Source: an uncultured Collinsella sp.
GTDB taxonomy: Bacteria > Actinomycetota > Coriobacteriia > Coriobacteriales > Coriobacteriaceae
DNA length: 64,000 bases
Assembly (NCBI GenBank): GCA_900541205.1
Contig: UQIV01000008.1
Location: 1-64,000, forward strand
Direction of reading: 5' to 3'
In this document: positions 1 to 11,218 of the stretch, one piece after another
How the letters are laid out: each line of letters opens with the position of its first letter
Numbering within the stretch: the first letter of the stretch is position 1
Program-made: the position numbers and the translations under genes
Notes under the pieces: generated by a model
Told to the model about the DNA's origin: nothing
Databases searched by the model: none
The model's input: only the letters and a program-made list of their open reading frames with translations

Positions 1-342
<342 letters not shown>

Positions 343-485
343 GAACCGCACCTCGCGGCCCGCGGGACAAGCGCTCACGCGCGGTCCGGGCACGAGGATG
401 CCCCCGAGTCACCTTTCCTATGCGCCATGCGGCCCCCAGGGCACGTGAGTAGACACCGGACACCGTAACGGTGGGCGCCGCCCAC

Positions 486-604
486 CGGTCAGCGGCCAGA
501 GCATGGGGGGCACGCCCGGTCCCGTTCCGAACCCGGAAGCTAAGCCCCATCGCGCCGAGAGTACTGCGGGGTCAGCCCGTGGGAGGCCAGGGCGCCGCTG
601 ACCG
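486..604 (+). rRNA. rrf: 5S ribosomal RNA
   Basis: About 119 nt with the 5S hallmarks: the loop sequence CCCGTTCCGAACCCGGAAG, the stretch GAGAGTACTGCGGGGTCAGCCCGTGGGAGGC (given here by its key parts), and complementary ends (GGTCAGCGGC with GCCGCTGACC). It lies about 140 nt after 23S in the usual 23S-5S order. Confidence 0.95.
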
Positions 605-639
605 GTGGACGGCACCGAGCCGTACGCTTGAACTGAGAA

Positions 640-671
640 GGGGGAGGCCTCGCGGCCTCCCCCTTTTTTTT
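640..671 (+). terminator. rrn operon intrinsic terminator
   Basis: A perfect GC-rich hairpin (GGGGGAGGCC / GGCCTCCCCC) with a short loop is followed by a run of eight or so T residues, just after 5S rRNA. Confidence 0.92.
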
Positions 672-734
672 GCGTTTAAGGGCGTAAAGGACTCTATTAC
701 ACCAGACGATCTTATTGTTTTTGGTATTGAGCTT

Positions 735-1202
735 TTATTTAAAGAAAATAAATCGAATAACAAGGGCAACTGCTATGGCCACAATGATCAAAAGCAGGAT
801 TGTCAGTCGATGCTGCTTGCGTCGTTTACTTGACGAAACGAAGATTGATTTTCCCTGTTTTGGCGTTTCGAGATAGCGAGCCGAATGCGTCAAGGTTTGC
901 TTTGGTCGAGGACCTCTTTGTTGATTGGCGGCGGATGCTTTCAGTGGCTCCTCACTAGCTGCGCTGTTTTTAGATAATGGTGCGTCTTTCAGATATACAG
1001 GGTCTCCCGAGGCGACGCCCATATGTTTACGTCCCGTTTGGGCATCCTCGAGTGTTTGATATCGATTTCTCGTCACATACTCGGGCTCCGGATCATTAAT
1101 GGGCTCTTGCGAGATGTGGGGGCGATGGAACCGTGGCGGCTGCGTGGAAGTATCTTCCCCCTGCGTCGGCATAAATATTTTGTTCTGGTTTTGGTCGTCC
1201 AT
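735..1202 (-). CDS. hypothetical tail-anchored membrane protein
   Basis: 155 aa, no family recognised. The first ~125 residues are polar, Pro/Gln/Arg-rich and probably disordered. A basic patch (SSKRRKQHR) precedes one hydrophobic segment at about 131-153 and a short FFK tail, so the protein appears C-terminally anchored with its bulk in the cytoplasm. Its gene points toward the rrn terminator and diverges from the hsp20 gene across a ~275-nt AT-rich region. The GC of the coding region is lower than in the neighbours. That the frame is real rests on its length and the clean membrane segment; function is unknown. Confidence 0.6.
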   Translation of the reverse strand: MDDQNQNKIFMPTQGEDTSTQPPRFHRPHISQEPINDPEPEYVTRNRYQTLEDAQTGRKHMGVASGDPVYLKDAPLSKNSAASEEPLKASAANQQRGPRPKQTLTHSARYLETPKQGKSIFVSSSKRRKQHRLTILLLIIVAIAVALVIRFIFFK

Positions 1203-1324
1203 GATGCCCTTTAGCTCGTTACCAACAACGTGTACGCGCTCATTGTAAGCCCCTTGTTATTTGTAGCTGCGAACATACTCGTTATTTAAGCTCTGGTTCA
1301 AAGAACCTTAACCTTACTAAAACC

Positions 1325-1365
1325 TGAGTCAAGCACACTTAGATATGCTTATAGTACTTGACTCA
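1325..1365. promoter_or_regulatory. candidate operator, 9-bp inverted repeat upstream of hsp20
   Basis: TGAGTCAAG (1325-1333) and CTTGACTCA (1357-1365) are perfect 9-bp arms 23 bases apart, in the AT-rich divergent region. The right arm contains TTGACT, a possible -35 for hsp20. The arms resemble but do not match the HspR HAIR site (CTTGAGT-N7-ACTCAAG), and there is no CIRCE element. A heat-shock operator is an inference. Confidence 0.4.
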
Positions 1366-1478
1366 AAAAACTTTATAGTCGATGTATATATAAGCACTGT
1401 GTGGGCATATATAAGAGCGTCAAAAGAAGTCCCAGTCACCTAGAAGATGGCTCGGCAGTCCTAAAAGGAGTGGTAAAC

Positions 1479-1910
1479 ATGGCAAGCATGGTTCCTTATC
1501 GTTCGGTTTTTGGCGTTCGTCCTTCTGCTAGCTCGCTGTTCGATCTGTTTGATGATATGACCGACCTTGCAAACAACTCGATTGCTTCCAAGGCGTTTCC
1601 CGTTGACGTTGAGGATAAGGGCGACGGCTATGAGGTCAAGGCCTATCTGACCGGTGTCGCCAAGGACGATATCGATGTCGAGCTCAATGAGGGCCGTCTG
1701 TCCATTAGCGTGAATGTCGAGGAAGACGAGGAGAACGAGGGCAAGAACTTCCTGCAGAAGGAGTTCAGCTCGTACAGCGCGACGCGTGGCGTGTATCTAA
1801 AGGACGCTTCGAGCGAGGGCCTCTCGGCTAAGTACGCTGACGGCATCCTGACCGTTACGGTTCCCAAGATCGTCGAGAAGAAGAACGTTACGAAGATCTC
1901 CATCGACTAA
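1479..1910 (+). CDS. Hsp20/alpha-crystallin family small heat shock protein
   Basis: 143 aa. ATP-independent holdase that binds unfolding proteins in the cytoplasm. An N-terminal region (PYRSVFGVRPSASSLFDLFDDM) is followed by the alpha-crystallin domain at about 40-135, starting FPVDVEDKGDGYEVKAYL, with the typical LKDASSEGLSAKYADGILTVTVPK strand pair near the end (described by its parts). The start at 1479 is chosen because AAAAGGAG lies 7-8 nt upstream; an upstream in-frame ATG at 1401 has no such site. It is monocistronic, ended by a bidirectional terminator, and follows a possible stress operator. Confidence 0.93.
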   Translation: MASMVPYRSVFGVRPSASSLFDLFDDMTDLANNSIASKAFPVDVEDKGDGYEVKAYLTGVAKDDIDVELNEGRLSISVNVEEDEENEGKNFLQKEFSSYSATRGVYLKDASSEGLSAKYADGILTVTVPKIVEKKNVTKISID

Positions 1911-1936
1911 CTTCGTTGGTGTTCTGCGCTATTAAA

Positions 1937-1984
1937 AGACAGCAAAAGGGGCTGGGAAGCGATTCTCGGCCCCTTTTGCTGTCT
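1937..1984. terminator. bidirectional terminator between hsp20 and the MBL-fold gene
   Basis: AGACAGCAAAAGGGGC pairs with GCCCCTTTTGCTGTCT around a short loop. A-rich and T-rich flanks allow termination in both directions, which suits the two convergent genes. Confidence 0.85.
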
Positions 1985-1992
1985 AGGACAGT

Positions 1993-2802
1993 CTATTGAA
2001 TGGTTGCCGGCTGATACTGACTCGCAGGGCGTATCGAGAGTTTTCGCGATCCTTGGAGAAGGGTTGCGGAGCTGCCGACCTCGTCATCCAGGGTTGCGGC
2101 CAGAGCTTTGGCATAGCTTTTGACGGTAAGGCTCGGACGATTGTTATCTTGGCTGATATGCATGGCAATGAGCTGTTCGGTGCGATCGGTAACAAGTGCG
2201 CGCGCGGCTTCGGCGGCTTGGCCATTGGAGAGGTGTCCCCTTGCAGACAGGATGCGCTCCTGAAGAAAGCGGGGATATTCTCCCTCGCGCAGCATGGTCA
2301 CATCATGGTTGCTTTCGAGCGCGAGGACTCGACAATCTTTGAGGGTTTTCATGGCTTGGCTCGCTAGCTCTCCGGTGTCGGTGGCAAAGCCGATGGAATC
2401 ATCGAGGGCGTCGAATCGATAACCGACTGGATTGATGACATCGTGTGATGTTGAGTAGGTTTGCACGTGGATGCCGGCAATGGATAGGGCGTCGCCGGGA
2501 TCGAATTCCTCGACAGGCAGATGCGAAAGATTTTCTTTGTTCGAAAGAGTGCCCCTGCTGGCAAAGAGGGGACCGTGCCAGTGCTTGCACCAGACATCGA
2601 GGCCCTTGATGTGATCGCTATGCTCATGAGTAATGAGAAGAGCCGAGACGTTGTCTGCCGAGAGCCCCAGTTCTGCCATGCGTTTTAATGTCTCACGGCG
2701 AGACAGTCCGTCATCGACCATAATGAGCCCCTGCGGGCCCTCGATGAGTGCGCAGTTGCCTTTAGAGCCACTGCCGAGGATATGAAGGTGCAGGCGAGAC
2801 AT
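1993..2802 (-). CDS. metallo-beta-lactamase-fold hydrolase, YycJ-like
   Basis: 269 aa cytoplasmic MBL-fold protein. The N-terminus LHILGSGSKGNCALIE and the zinc motif HEHSDH (about 59-64) match the YycJ/WalJ group of MBL-fold proteins, described as DNA-processing exonucleases or cell-wall-stress related. Further metal ligands are plausible at TDTGE and ESNHD. The gene diverges from tilS across only 48 bp. There is no WalKR two-component pair nearby, so the walJ role is not supported by context and the substrate is unknown. Confidence 0.82.
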   Translation of the reverse strand: MSRLHLHILGSGSKGNCALIEGPQGLIMVDDGLSRRETLKRMAELGLSADNVSALLITHEHSDHIKGLDVWCKHWHGPLFASRGTLSNKENLSHLPVEEFDPGDALSIAGIHVQTYSTSHDVINPVGYRFDALDDSIGFATDTGELASQAMKTLKDCRVLALESNHDVTMLREGEYPRFLQERILSARGHLSNGQAAEAARALVTDRTEQLIAMHISQDNNRPSLTVKSYAKALAATLDDEVGSSATLLQGSRKLSIRPASQYQPATIQ

Positions 2803-2850
2803 AAGATTCCAAAGGATACAATGGGTGCGGACGAATAGAGGAGGAAGCGA

Positions 2851-4389
2851 ATGCCAACGGTATCACAGCATTACGGACGCCATGCCGCGTCTGGGGCAGT
2901 CGATGAGACCCGGACGAGGCAGCAGGCTGCTCCTGTCGTGCTCATGGTATCAGGCGGCGCGGACTCGACGGCACTGCTTCTTATGGCGTGCACATCAAAG
3001 CTGGATATCCAAGACGGACGCGGTGTTGCCCCCATTGCTCGCGAGCGCCTGCATGTGCTGCATGTAAACCATCATCTGCGCGGCAAGGCGTCCGATGGCG
3101 ACGAGGCCTTTGTGCGTGAGCTCTGCGCGCAATATGGTTTACCGCTGTGTGTGGAGCACGCTTATTTTGATGGGGAGTCGGGCAATATTGAGGCCGCGGC
3201 CCGCGAGGTGCGCTATGCCGCGGCGCGGAGGTATGTTCGCGAACTCTGCGCCCAGACGGGGGCGCCGCGAACGGCGGCTCGTATCTGCACCGCGCACACG
3301 TCTTCGGATCGCGCGGAAACGTTTTTGATGAACGCGATTAAGGGTTCAGGGCCCGCTGGTCTATCGAGCATTCCTCGCCGGAGGAATATCGTGGTGCGTC
3401 CCTTGCTCGACCTAACTCATGGCGAGCTCGTGGGCTATCTACAGGTACATGGTCAGCCGTGGCGTGAAGACGAGAGCAATGAGGATATCTCGTATCTGCG
3501 AAACTACGTGCGCCATCGGGTAATGCCAGTGGTGGCACAGCGTAATGCGAGCGTGTGCAAGACGATTGGCGCCGCCTGTGAGATCTTGGGTGACGAAGAC
3601 GCGTTTCTATCCCAGCTGTCGGCGCGGGCGTTTCGAAGCTGCCTGCGCAAGGAGGCAGCGGGCGCACTGGTGCTCGATGCCAGGCGCCTTGCTGCGGCCG
3701 AGGTGGTAATCGCGCGGCGCATCGTGCGACTGGCGATCAAACGCATCGATCCGGACGCTCGTCCCGAGATGCGACATGTGGAGCGAGTCCTTTCCTGCGT
3801 TGCCGAAGGCACAGGCTCGGTCACGCTTCCGGCGGGAATTGACGCGCGCGCCGAGTTTGGCATGCTAGCGTTTAAGGCGCCGGCGGCTCGTGAGGGGCTG
3901 GTTGCGGACTGGATTACCATACCCGGTCGTTTGCCGTTGGGCGGGGGGCGCATGCTGGTCGCAGAGCCGATGGCCGTTGAGCCGGGATGCGATATCGTGC
4001 GCCGCGCCCGTGAGCTTGCGGCTGCCGGGGAAGTGACAGCTTTGGTAGACGCGGCTGCCCTGGGTTTTGCCGACAGCGATAGTGAGCGGATCCTGGCGGG
4101 CTCACGTGGCGAGATCCCTGCAGAGGCGCGATTGGCGCGCCTGTGGGTGGACGGTCCCGCACCGGGAGACGTGATGTGCCCGTTAGGAATGAGTGGCCGA
4201 AGCAAGAAGGTATCCGACTTGCTAGGCGAGGCTCGCATTCCCGTTTCCGAGCGCGCCGGCGTGCCCGTGGTGAGGACGGCGCCGGGAGGTGCTGTGGTGT
4301 GGGTCGCCGGAGTTCGCGCGGACGAACGTTTTAAATGCACGGCGGCGACGCGTGTGGCTTATCTGCTTCGCGTGGTTGACGCGGATTAG
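2851..4389 (+). CDS. tilS: tRNA(Ile)-lysidine synthase TilS
   Basis: 512 aa. Converts C34 of the CAU-anticodon tRNA-Ile to lysidine using ATP and lysine, so that the tRNA reads AUA. The N-type PP-loop SGGADS is at 34-39, followed by HVNHHLRG and the TAHTSSDRAET stretch; the C-terminal half carries the tRNA-binding and substrate domains. GGAGGAAG lies just upstream of the ATG. It stands at the head of a tilS-hpt-ftsH group, an order conserved in many bacteria. The length is slightly above the usual 430-480 aa. Confidence 0.93.
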   Translation: MPTVSQHYGRHAASGAVDETRTRQQAAPVVLMVSGGADSTALLLMACTSKLDIQDGRGVAPIARERLHVLHVNHHLRGKASDGDEAFVRELCAQYGLPLCVEHAYFDGESGNIEAAAREVRYAAARRYVRELCAQTGAPRTAARICTAHTSSDRAETFLMNAIKGSGPAGLSSIPRRRNIVVRPLLDLTHGELVGYLQVHGQPWREDESNEDISYLRNYVRHRVMPVVAQRNASVCKTIGAACEILGDEDAFLSQLSARAFRSCLRKEAAGALVLDARRLAAAEVVIARRIVRLAIKRIDPDARPEMRHVERVLSCVAEGTGSVTLPAGIDARAEFGMLAFKAPAAREGLVADWITIPGRLPLGGGRMLVAEPMAVEPGCDIVRRARELAAAGEVTALVDAAALGFADSDSERILAGSRGEIPAEARLARLWVDGPAPGDVMCPLGMSGRSKKVSDLLGEARIPVSERAGVPVVRTAPGGAVVWVAGVRADERFKCTAATRVAYLLRVVDAD

Positions 4390-4471
4390 CGTCCTACGCC
4401 AGCTATTCTGTGCGGCGTTGACGGTATTCCCGCGCTGATGGTGCGCGGGCTGGAAAATATACCCCGTGCGC

Positions 4472-4480
4472 TGCTAGAAT
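4472..4480 (+). promoter_or_regulatory. candidate extended -10 promoter for hpt
   Basis: TGCTAGAAT, an extended -10 of the TGnTAnAAT type, lies about 58 nt before hpt. No good -35 is seen 17 nt upstream. It would let hpt-ftsH be transcribed independently of tilS. Confidence 0.4.
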
Positions 4481-4537
4481 GTGTAGTTCGCGTCCATACG
4501 GCGGTGTGTGGGCGATTAAGCACAAGAAAGGGTTGTC

Positions 4538-5086
4538 ATGGCTTCTCAACATCCGGATATCGAGAAGGTTCTGTTTACGCAGGAGGATATCGACGGTATC
4601 GTTTCTCGCCTGGGCGAGGAGATTACGCGCGACTACGCTGGTAAGGATCTGGTGCTGATCGCGGTTCTGCGCGGCGCTGTTGTCTTTATGGGCGACCTGA
4701 TGCGCAAGATTGAGCTACCGACCAACATCGATTTCATGGCTGTTTCGAGCTATGGCGACGGTGTGAAGTCTTCGGGCATCGTGCGTATCATTAAGGATCT
4801 GGATATCGACATCCGTGGTCGCGACGTGCTGATCGTCGAGGACATTCTGGACTCGGGCCTGACCCTCAAGTACCTGATGAAGAACCTCGAGAGCCGCAAG
4901 CCCGCTTCGCTGGAGGTCGCTGCCTTCCTGTGGAAGGACGTTGAGGACCGCACCTCGGCCATCACGCCCAAGTATGTTGGAACCCATTGCCCCGATGCCT
5001 TTGTGGTGGGCTACGGCCTCGACTATGCCGAGCGCTATCGTAACCTTCCGTATCTGGGCATTTTGAAACCGGAGGTTTATTCGTAA
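4538..5086 (+). CDS. hpt: hypoxanthine phosphoribosyltransferase
   Basis: 182 aa. Transfers phosphoribose from PRPP to hypoxanthine (and usually guanine) in purine salvage. The PRPP-binding loop VLIVEDILDSGLTL is at about 97-110, the flexible-loop region SSYGDG near 70, and the C-terminal FVVGYGLDYAERYRNLPYLG is typical of the family. An AGAAAGG site precedes the ATG. Its stop codon is one base from the ftsH start, so the two genes are almost certainly cotranscribed and translationally coupled. Confidence 0.95.
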   Translation: MASQHPDIEKVLFTQEDIDGIVSRLGEEITRDYAGKDLVLIAVLRGAVVFMGDLMRKIELPTNIDFMAVSSYGDGVKSSGIVRIIKDLDIDIRGRDVLIVEDILDSGLTLKYLMKNLESRKPASLEVAAFLWKDVEDRTSAITPKYVGTHCPDAFVVGYGLDYAERYRNLPYLGILKPEVYS

Positions 5087-5087
5087 G

Positions 5088-7223
<2,136 letters not shown>

Positions 7224-7234
7224 TCTTTGTGGCG

Positions 7235-7270
7235 AAAGCCTCCGCGGGGAAACCTGCGGAGGCTTTTTCT
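7235..7270 (+). terminator. intrinsic terminator after ftsH
   Basis: AAAGCCTCCGC pairs with GCGGAGGCTTT around a GGGGAAACCT loop and is followed by a T-rich run. Confidence 0.88.
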
Positions 7271-7293
7271 TTTGAGCGATATGGGGCCGTCTG

Positions 7294-7351
7294 TTGATTG
7301 GGGACAGACTTAAATGAGCGTTTTCACGCATTTAAGTCTGTCCCCAATCAA
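7294..7351. repeat. palindrome with GGGGACAG arms
   Basis: Two perfect 23-bp arms are separated by 12 bases. The left arm contains TTGATTGGGGACAGAC and the right arm its complement. It lies just after the ftsH terminator and before the aminotransferase promoter. The GGGACAG core is shared with the other dispersed hairpins in the window, but here it sits in the stem rather than the loop. Confidence 0.8.
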
Positions 7352-7412
7352 CATTGCTGCGGCACTTTGCTCGGCTAAAGCGTACAATAGCGCCTATGCG
7401 AAAGGGGAACAG

Positions 7413-8597
7413 ATGATCAACGAAACTATGTATGCTCGCGGTGCGGAAAGCTCCATCATCCGCGAGATCTTTAGCTATGGTCTTGAGCGCAAGGCACAGA
7501 TCGGTGCGGAGAACGTATTCGATTTTTCGCTGGGCAACCCGAGTGTTCCGGCGCCGGCTGCCGTGGCGGAGTCCATTAAGAAGGCCTTGGGGCTGCCGAG
7601 TGACCAGTTGCACGGCTACACTCCCGCTCCGGGCCTGCCGCAATGTCGAGCAGCCGTCGCCGAATCGCTCAACCGCCGCTTTGGAACGAACTATGAGGGT
7701 AAGGACGTCTTTATGACGGTTGGTGCCGCGGCTTCGCTCACCTGCACGCTCAACGCCGTTACGAACCCGGGCGACGAGGTTATTGTTATCGCCCCGTACT
7801 TTCCGGAGTATCGCGTTTGGATTGAGAAGGCCGGCTGCACGTGTGTCGAGGCGCTTGCCAACGAGGACACATTCCAGCTGAGCGTGGATAACGTATTCAA
7901 GGCGATTACCGATAAGACGGCTGCCGTCATTATCGACTCGCCCAACAACCCGACCGGTGCCGTATATACGCGCGACACGCTGACACGACTGGCCAATGTT
8001 CTGCGCGAGGCCAACGCTCAGCGCGATCCCGAGAATCCGATTATGCTCATCTCGGATGAGCCGTACCGCGAGATCGTGTACGGTGCCGAGGTGCCTTGGG
8101 TGCCCTCGATCTACGAGCACACCATCGTGTGCTACTCGTATTCCAAGTCGCTGTCGCTGCCGGGTGAGCGCGTGGGGTGGATCTTGGTTCCCAACACCAA
8201 TCCGCAGGCCGCCCGTCTGATGCCGGCTGTTGCGGGTGCTGCCCGTACGTTGGGTTTTGTATGCGCACCGGCACTCTTCCAGCGTGTGATCATCGATTGC
8301 ATCGATGAACCGAGTGACGTTGAAGCCTATGCACGCAACCGCACCGCGCTTACCGACGCACTGGCGGAGTATGGCTACACCTATGTTGAGCCGGATGGCG
8401 CGTTCTACCTATGGGTGAAAGCGTTGGAGCCCGATGCGAATGCGTTTTGCGAGCGCGCAAAGAAGTATGAGTTGCTTGCGGTTCCCTCGGACAGCTTTGG
8501 TATGCCGGGTTGGTTCCGCCTGGGCTATTGCGTGAGTTACGAAACGATTGTCAATTCGCTACCCGCTTGGAAACAGTTGGCGGACGAGTATCGTTAA
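7413..8597 (+). CDS. pyridoxal-phosphate aminotransferase, class I/II
   Basis: 394 aa. Fold-type I PLP enzyme similar to aspartate/aromatic aminotransferases. Visible features are FDFSLGNPSVPAP near the N-terminus, the substrate motif SPNNPTGAVY, the aspartate of ISDEPYREIVY, and the PLP lysine at about 245 in SYSKSLSLPGERVG. An AAAGGGG site supports the start at 7413; the frame is open further upstream through the palindrome but has no ribosome site there. The C-terminal FYLWVKALEPDA is also typical. Substrate specificity cannot be told from sequence alone. Confidence 0.9.
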   Translation: MINETMYARGAESSIIREIFSYGLERKAQIGAENVFDFSLGNPSVPAPAAVAESIKKALGLPSDQLHGYTPAPGLPQCRAAVAESLNRRFGTNYEGKDVFMTVGAAASLTCTLNAVTNPGDEVIVIAPYFPEYRVWIEKAGCTCVEALANEDTFQLSVDNVFKAITDKTAAVIIDSPNNPTGAVYTRDTLTRLANVLREANAQRDPENPIMLISDEPYREIVYGAEVPWVPSIYEHTIVCYSYSKSLSLPGERVGWILVPNTNPQAARLMPAVAGAARTLGFVCAPALFQRVIIDCIDEPSDVEAYARNRTALTDALAEYGYTYVEPDGAFYLWVKALEPDANAFCERAKKYELLAVPSDSFGMPGWFRLGYCVSYETIVNSLPAWKQLADEYR

Positions 8598-8695
8598 AAG
8601 CAAAGCGCTCTGCCTACAATGTTTTACGTGAAACGGGGTTTGGTGTTAAGCCGGACCCCGTTGTCATGGACGTTGTGTCTTTGGGATGGAGTGGT

Positions 8696-8725
8696 TTTAC
8701 GACTATCGAAGGCTATGCGTACAAT
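8696..8725 (+). promoter_or_regulatory. candidate sigma-70-type promoter of the PHP gene
   Basis: TTTACG (-35) and TACAAT (-10) are 18 bases apart and end 37 nt before the PHP gene. The element suggests it has its own promoter, separate from the aminotransferase gene. Confidence 0.5.
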
Positions 8726-8762
8726 GAATATAAGCGACGGCCGTGCCAGATAAGGAGACCTG

Positions 8763-9584
8763 ATGCCCTACCTGCTTTCTTGTGACATTCATACCCATAC
8801 GATGTTCTCTGCGCATGCATATTCGACCATTGAGGAGAATGTGTACTGGGCGGCAGAGCGTGGTCTGCAGGTGCTCGGATCTGCCGACCATTTGAGCTCT
8901 ATGGTTACGGCTTGCCCCAATGACCTGCGCAGTTACCAGTTCTTTATCAACCAGGATATCTGGCCGCGCATTTGGAGCGGCGTGCTGGTGCTGCGTGGTG
9001 CCGAGGCCGATATCGTTTCGCTGGACGGAAGCCTGTTTGGCGAGGACACTCCTGTTACGCTCGATATTGCCGGCGATTCGTACGGCCGTCAGCATTCGCT
9101 GTTCGATTTGGTTACGCGTAATTTGGATTATTTGGTTGCGAGCGTGCATAATTCGCAGATTGCTGAAGGCGCGACGCTGGCTCAGACGACCGAGATGTAT
9201 ATCAATGCCCTGGAGCACCCCAAGGTGTTCATGCTGGGTCACACGGGGCGTTCGGGCGTGCCGTTCGATATCGACGAGGTGCTGTTGGCAGCTAAGGCCA
9301 AGCACAAGATTATCGAGATCAACAACCATAGTCTTGAACACGGTGTCGACACTGAGCATTGGGCTGTATGCCGCAAGATCGCCGAGCGCTGCGCCGAGCT
9401 GGGCGTGGGCATTGGCGTGTCGACCGATGCCCACATTGGCATGGCCATTGGCAAGCTCGATCACGCGCGCAAGATGCTCGACGAGATTCACTTCCCGCTG
9501 GATTTGATCGTGACGCGCGACCGCGAGACGCTGCTGCGCGAGATGGCGGCAGCCGGCGTGTGCGATCTGCGCAATGGGATGTAG
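8763..9584 (+). CDS. PHP-domain phosphoesterase (YcdX-like)
   Basis: 273 aa. PHP-fold metal-dependent phosphoesterase of the cytoplasm. The metal-binding motif DIHTHT is at 8-13; SADHLSSM near 40, LVASVHNS, MLGHTGR, and the C-terminal STDAHIG supply the remaining ligands expected of a trinuclear site. YcdX-type proteins act as general phosphatases; some PHP proteins are histidinol phosphatases, but no histidine genes are near. AAGGAG lies 6 nt before the ATG. Confidence 0.85.
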   Translation: MPYLLSCDIHTHTMFSAHAYSTIEENVYWAAERGLQVLGSADHLSSMVTACPNDLRSYQFFINQDIWPRIWSGVLVLRGAEADIVSLDGSLFGEDTPVTLDIAGDSYGRQHSLFDLVTRNLDYLVASVHNSQIAEGATLAQTTEMYINALEHPKVFMLGHTGRSGVPFDIDEVLLAAKAKHKIIEINNHSLEHGVDTEHWAVCRKIAERCAELGVGIGVSTDAHIGMAIGKLDHARKMLDEIHFPLDLIVTRDRETLLREMAAAGVCDLRNGM

Positions 9585-9604
9585 CGGAGTTTATAAACCA
9601 AGCG

Positions 9605-9636
9605 AAGGGGGCGGCCCAGGCGGGTCGCCCCCTTTC
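9605..9636. terminator. terminator after the PHP gene
   Basis: AAGGGGGCG and CGCCCCCTTT form a strong hairpin followed by a short T run. It lies between convergent genes. Confidence 0.8.
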
Positions 9637-9662
9637 TTGTCCCAAAAATCTACTGAGGTTGG

Positions 9663-11111
9663 TTAGCGGCGTTCGAGGACCGCTACGGTTTCGGTGTGGT
9701 CGGTATGGGGGAACATGTCGACTGGCGTGATCTTGAGCAGGCGATAGCCTCCGTCGAGGAGCTGGTGCAGGTCGCGCTCTTGGGTCACGGGGTTGCAGCT
9801 GATATAGGTGATGCGGCGCGGCTTAAGTGCGCAGGCAGCTTCGAGGAACTCGGGCGTGGAGCCGGCGCGCGGCGGGTCGATGGAAAGAACGTCGACGCGT
9901 TCGTTGTTGTCGGCGGCATCCAGGATGTAATCGGTCGCATCGTCGGCCATAAACCATGCGTTGCGAGTAAGGCCGTTGAGCTCGGCGTTGCGACGTGCGT
10001 CGGCAATGCCCGCCGGGTTGCGCTCCACACCGAGCAGCATAATGCCGACACCTCTGTCCCGGGCATCCTTCGCGGCGCACAGACCGATGGTGCCGCTGCC
10101 GCAGTAAGCGTCCATAAGAATGTCACCCTGCTGCAGATCCATGCCGTCAATCGCGAGCTGATAGAGCAGCTCGGTCTGCTGCGGATTGGTCTGATAGAAC
10201 GCGGTGGGGGAGATGTCGAAGTCGCAGCCGAGCAGCTGATCGCGCATGCATTCGGCGCCATAGACGATACGAGTCTCCTCACCCAAGATGGCATTGCCAG
10301 GGCGACCGTTGATGTTCTGAGCGACGGTGACGATATGCGGATCGAGTGCGGCGACAGCTTCAAAGAACTCCTGGGCATGCGGCAGGTCGCGCTGAGCGGT
10401 CACGAGGGTGACCATAATCTGGTCGGTGCGCCAGCCGCAGCGAACGACGGCATAGCGAAGCAAACCAAGATGCTTGTCCTCATTAAAGGCGGGAATATGC
10501 AACCGCTCAGCTTCGCGAGCGATGCCGTTGAGGATCTGACGAGCGCCCGGCGCCTCGACAGGGCACTCGGGAACGGCGACGATCTTGTGCGTGCCGCGCT
10601 CAAAAAAGCCGCAGCGGACAGCGCCCTCCTTGCCGGGAGCAAAGGGGGTGGCAGCCTTATGACGAAAACCACGCGGCGCAGGATACTTGCCCGGGTCGCC
10701 CAAGGTGACACCCATACCACGAATGGGATCGACAGCAATGCCCTCACGCTCGCAAAGAGCAGCAAAAAGCTCCTCCATAGCAGCCTGCTTGGCGGCGAGC
10801 TGCTTCTTATAAGGACGATTGAGCGCCGTGCATCCACCGCAAGCTTTCATGATCGAACAGGGAGACTTGGGGTCCACAGCCTTACGCGCAGGCGAAACCG
10901 GATCTTTATGCGGACGCTTGGAGCGAGCCTGAGACGCTTTATCCCCGCCTCGACGAGAGCCGGGACGCTTGGCCTTAGTCTTGCCCTTGGCCGACTTACC
11001 CTTTGCGTCCTGAGACGACTTGGATTTCTGAGAAGATTTTTTCTCCTCTGACCCCTCAGCCGCCTCGATCAAAGCACGACGAGCCTTACGCTCCGCACGA
11101 GATTCTGCCAT
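9663..11111 (-). CDS. 23S rRNA (uracil-5-)-methyltransferase, RlmD/RumA family
   Basis: 482 aa. SAM-dependent RNA m5U methyltransferase with an Fe-S cluster. Cysteines C85, C91 and C94 (CSIMKACGGC), together with the cysteine in VAVPECPVE, form the expected 4Fe-4S site. The SAM motif AYCGSGTIGL and the catalytic cysteine C439 in ISCNP are present. The first ~80 residues are a Lys/Ser/Arg-rich extension, probably an RNA-binding tail, and replace the TRAM domain usual in RlmD. RlmCD-type or TrmA-type specificity cannot be excluded. Confidence 0.85.
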   Translation of the reverse strand: MAESRAERKARRALIEAAEGSEEKKSSQKSKSSQDAKGKSAKGKTKAKRPGSRRGGDKASQARSKRPHKDPVSPARKAVDPKSPCSIMKACGGCTALNRPYKKQLAAKQAAMEELFAALCEREGIAVDPIRGMGVTLGDPGKYPAPRGFRHKAATPFAPGKEGAVRCGFFERGTHKIVAVPECPVEAPGARQILNGIAREAERLHIPAFNEDKHLGLLRYAVVRCGWRTDQIMVTLVTAQRDLPHAQEFFEAVAALDPHIVTVAQNINGRPGNAILGEETRIVYGAECMRDQLLGCDFDISPTAFYQTNPQQTELLYQLAIDGMDLQQGDILMDAYCGSGTIGLCAAKDARDRGVGIMLLGVERNPAGIADARRNAELNGLTRNAWFMADDATDYILDAADNNERVDVLSIDPPRAGSTPEFLEAACALKPRRITYISCNPVTQERDLHQLLDGGYRLLKITPVDMFPHTDHTETVAVLERR

Positions 11112-11218
11112 GAATTAACCCCACTAATTTACAAATTGAAATCTGAAAGCATTGTACCGTGCCAAGTTAGCAGACGATATGCAAGCGCCCATTTCATGTC
11201 AGTGATAAGTCCAACGAT

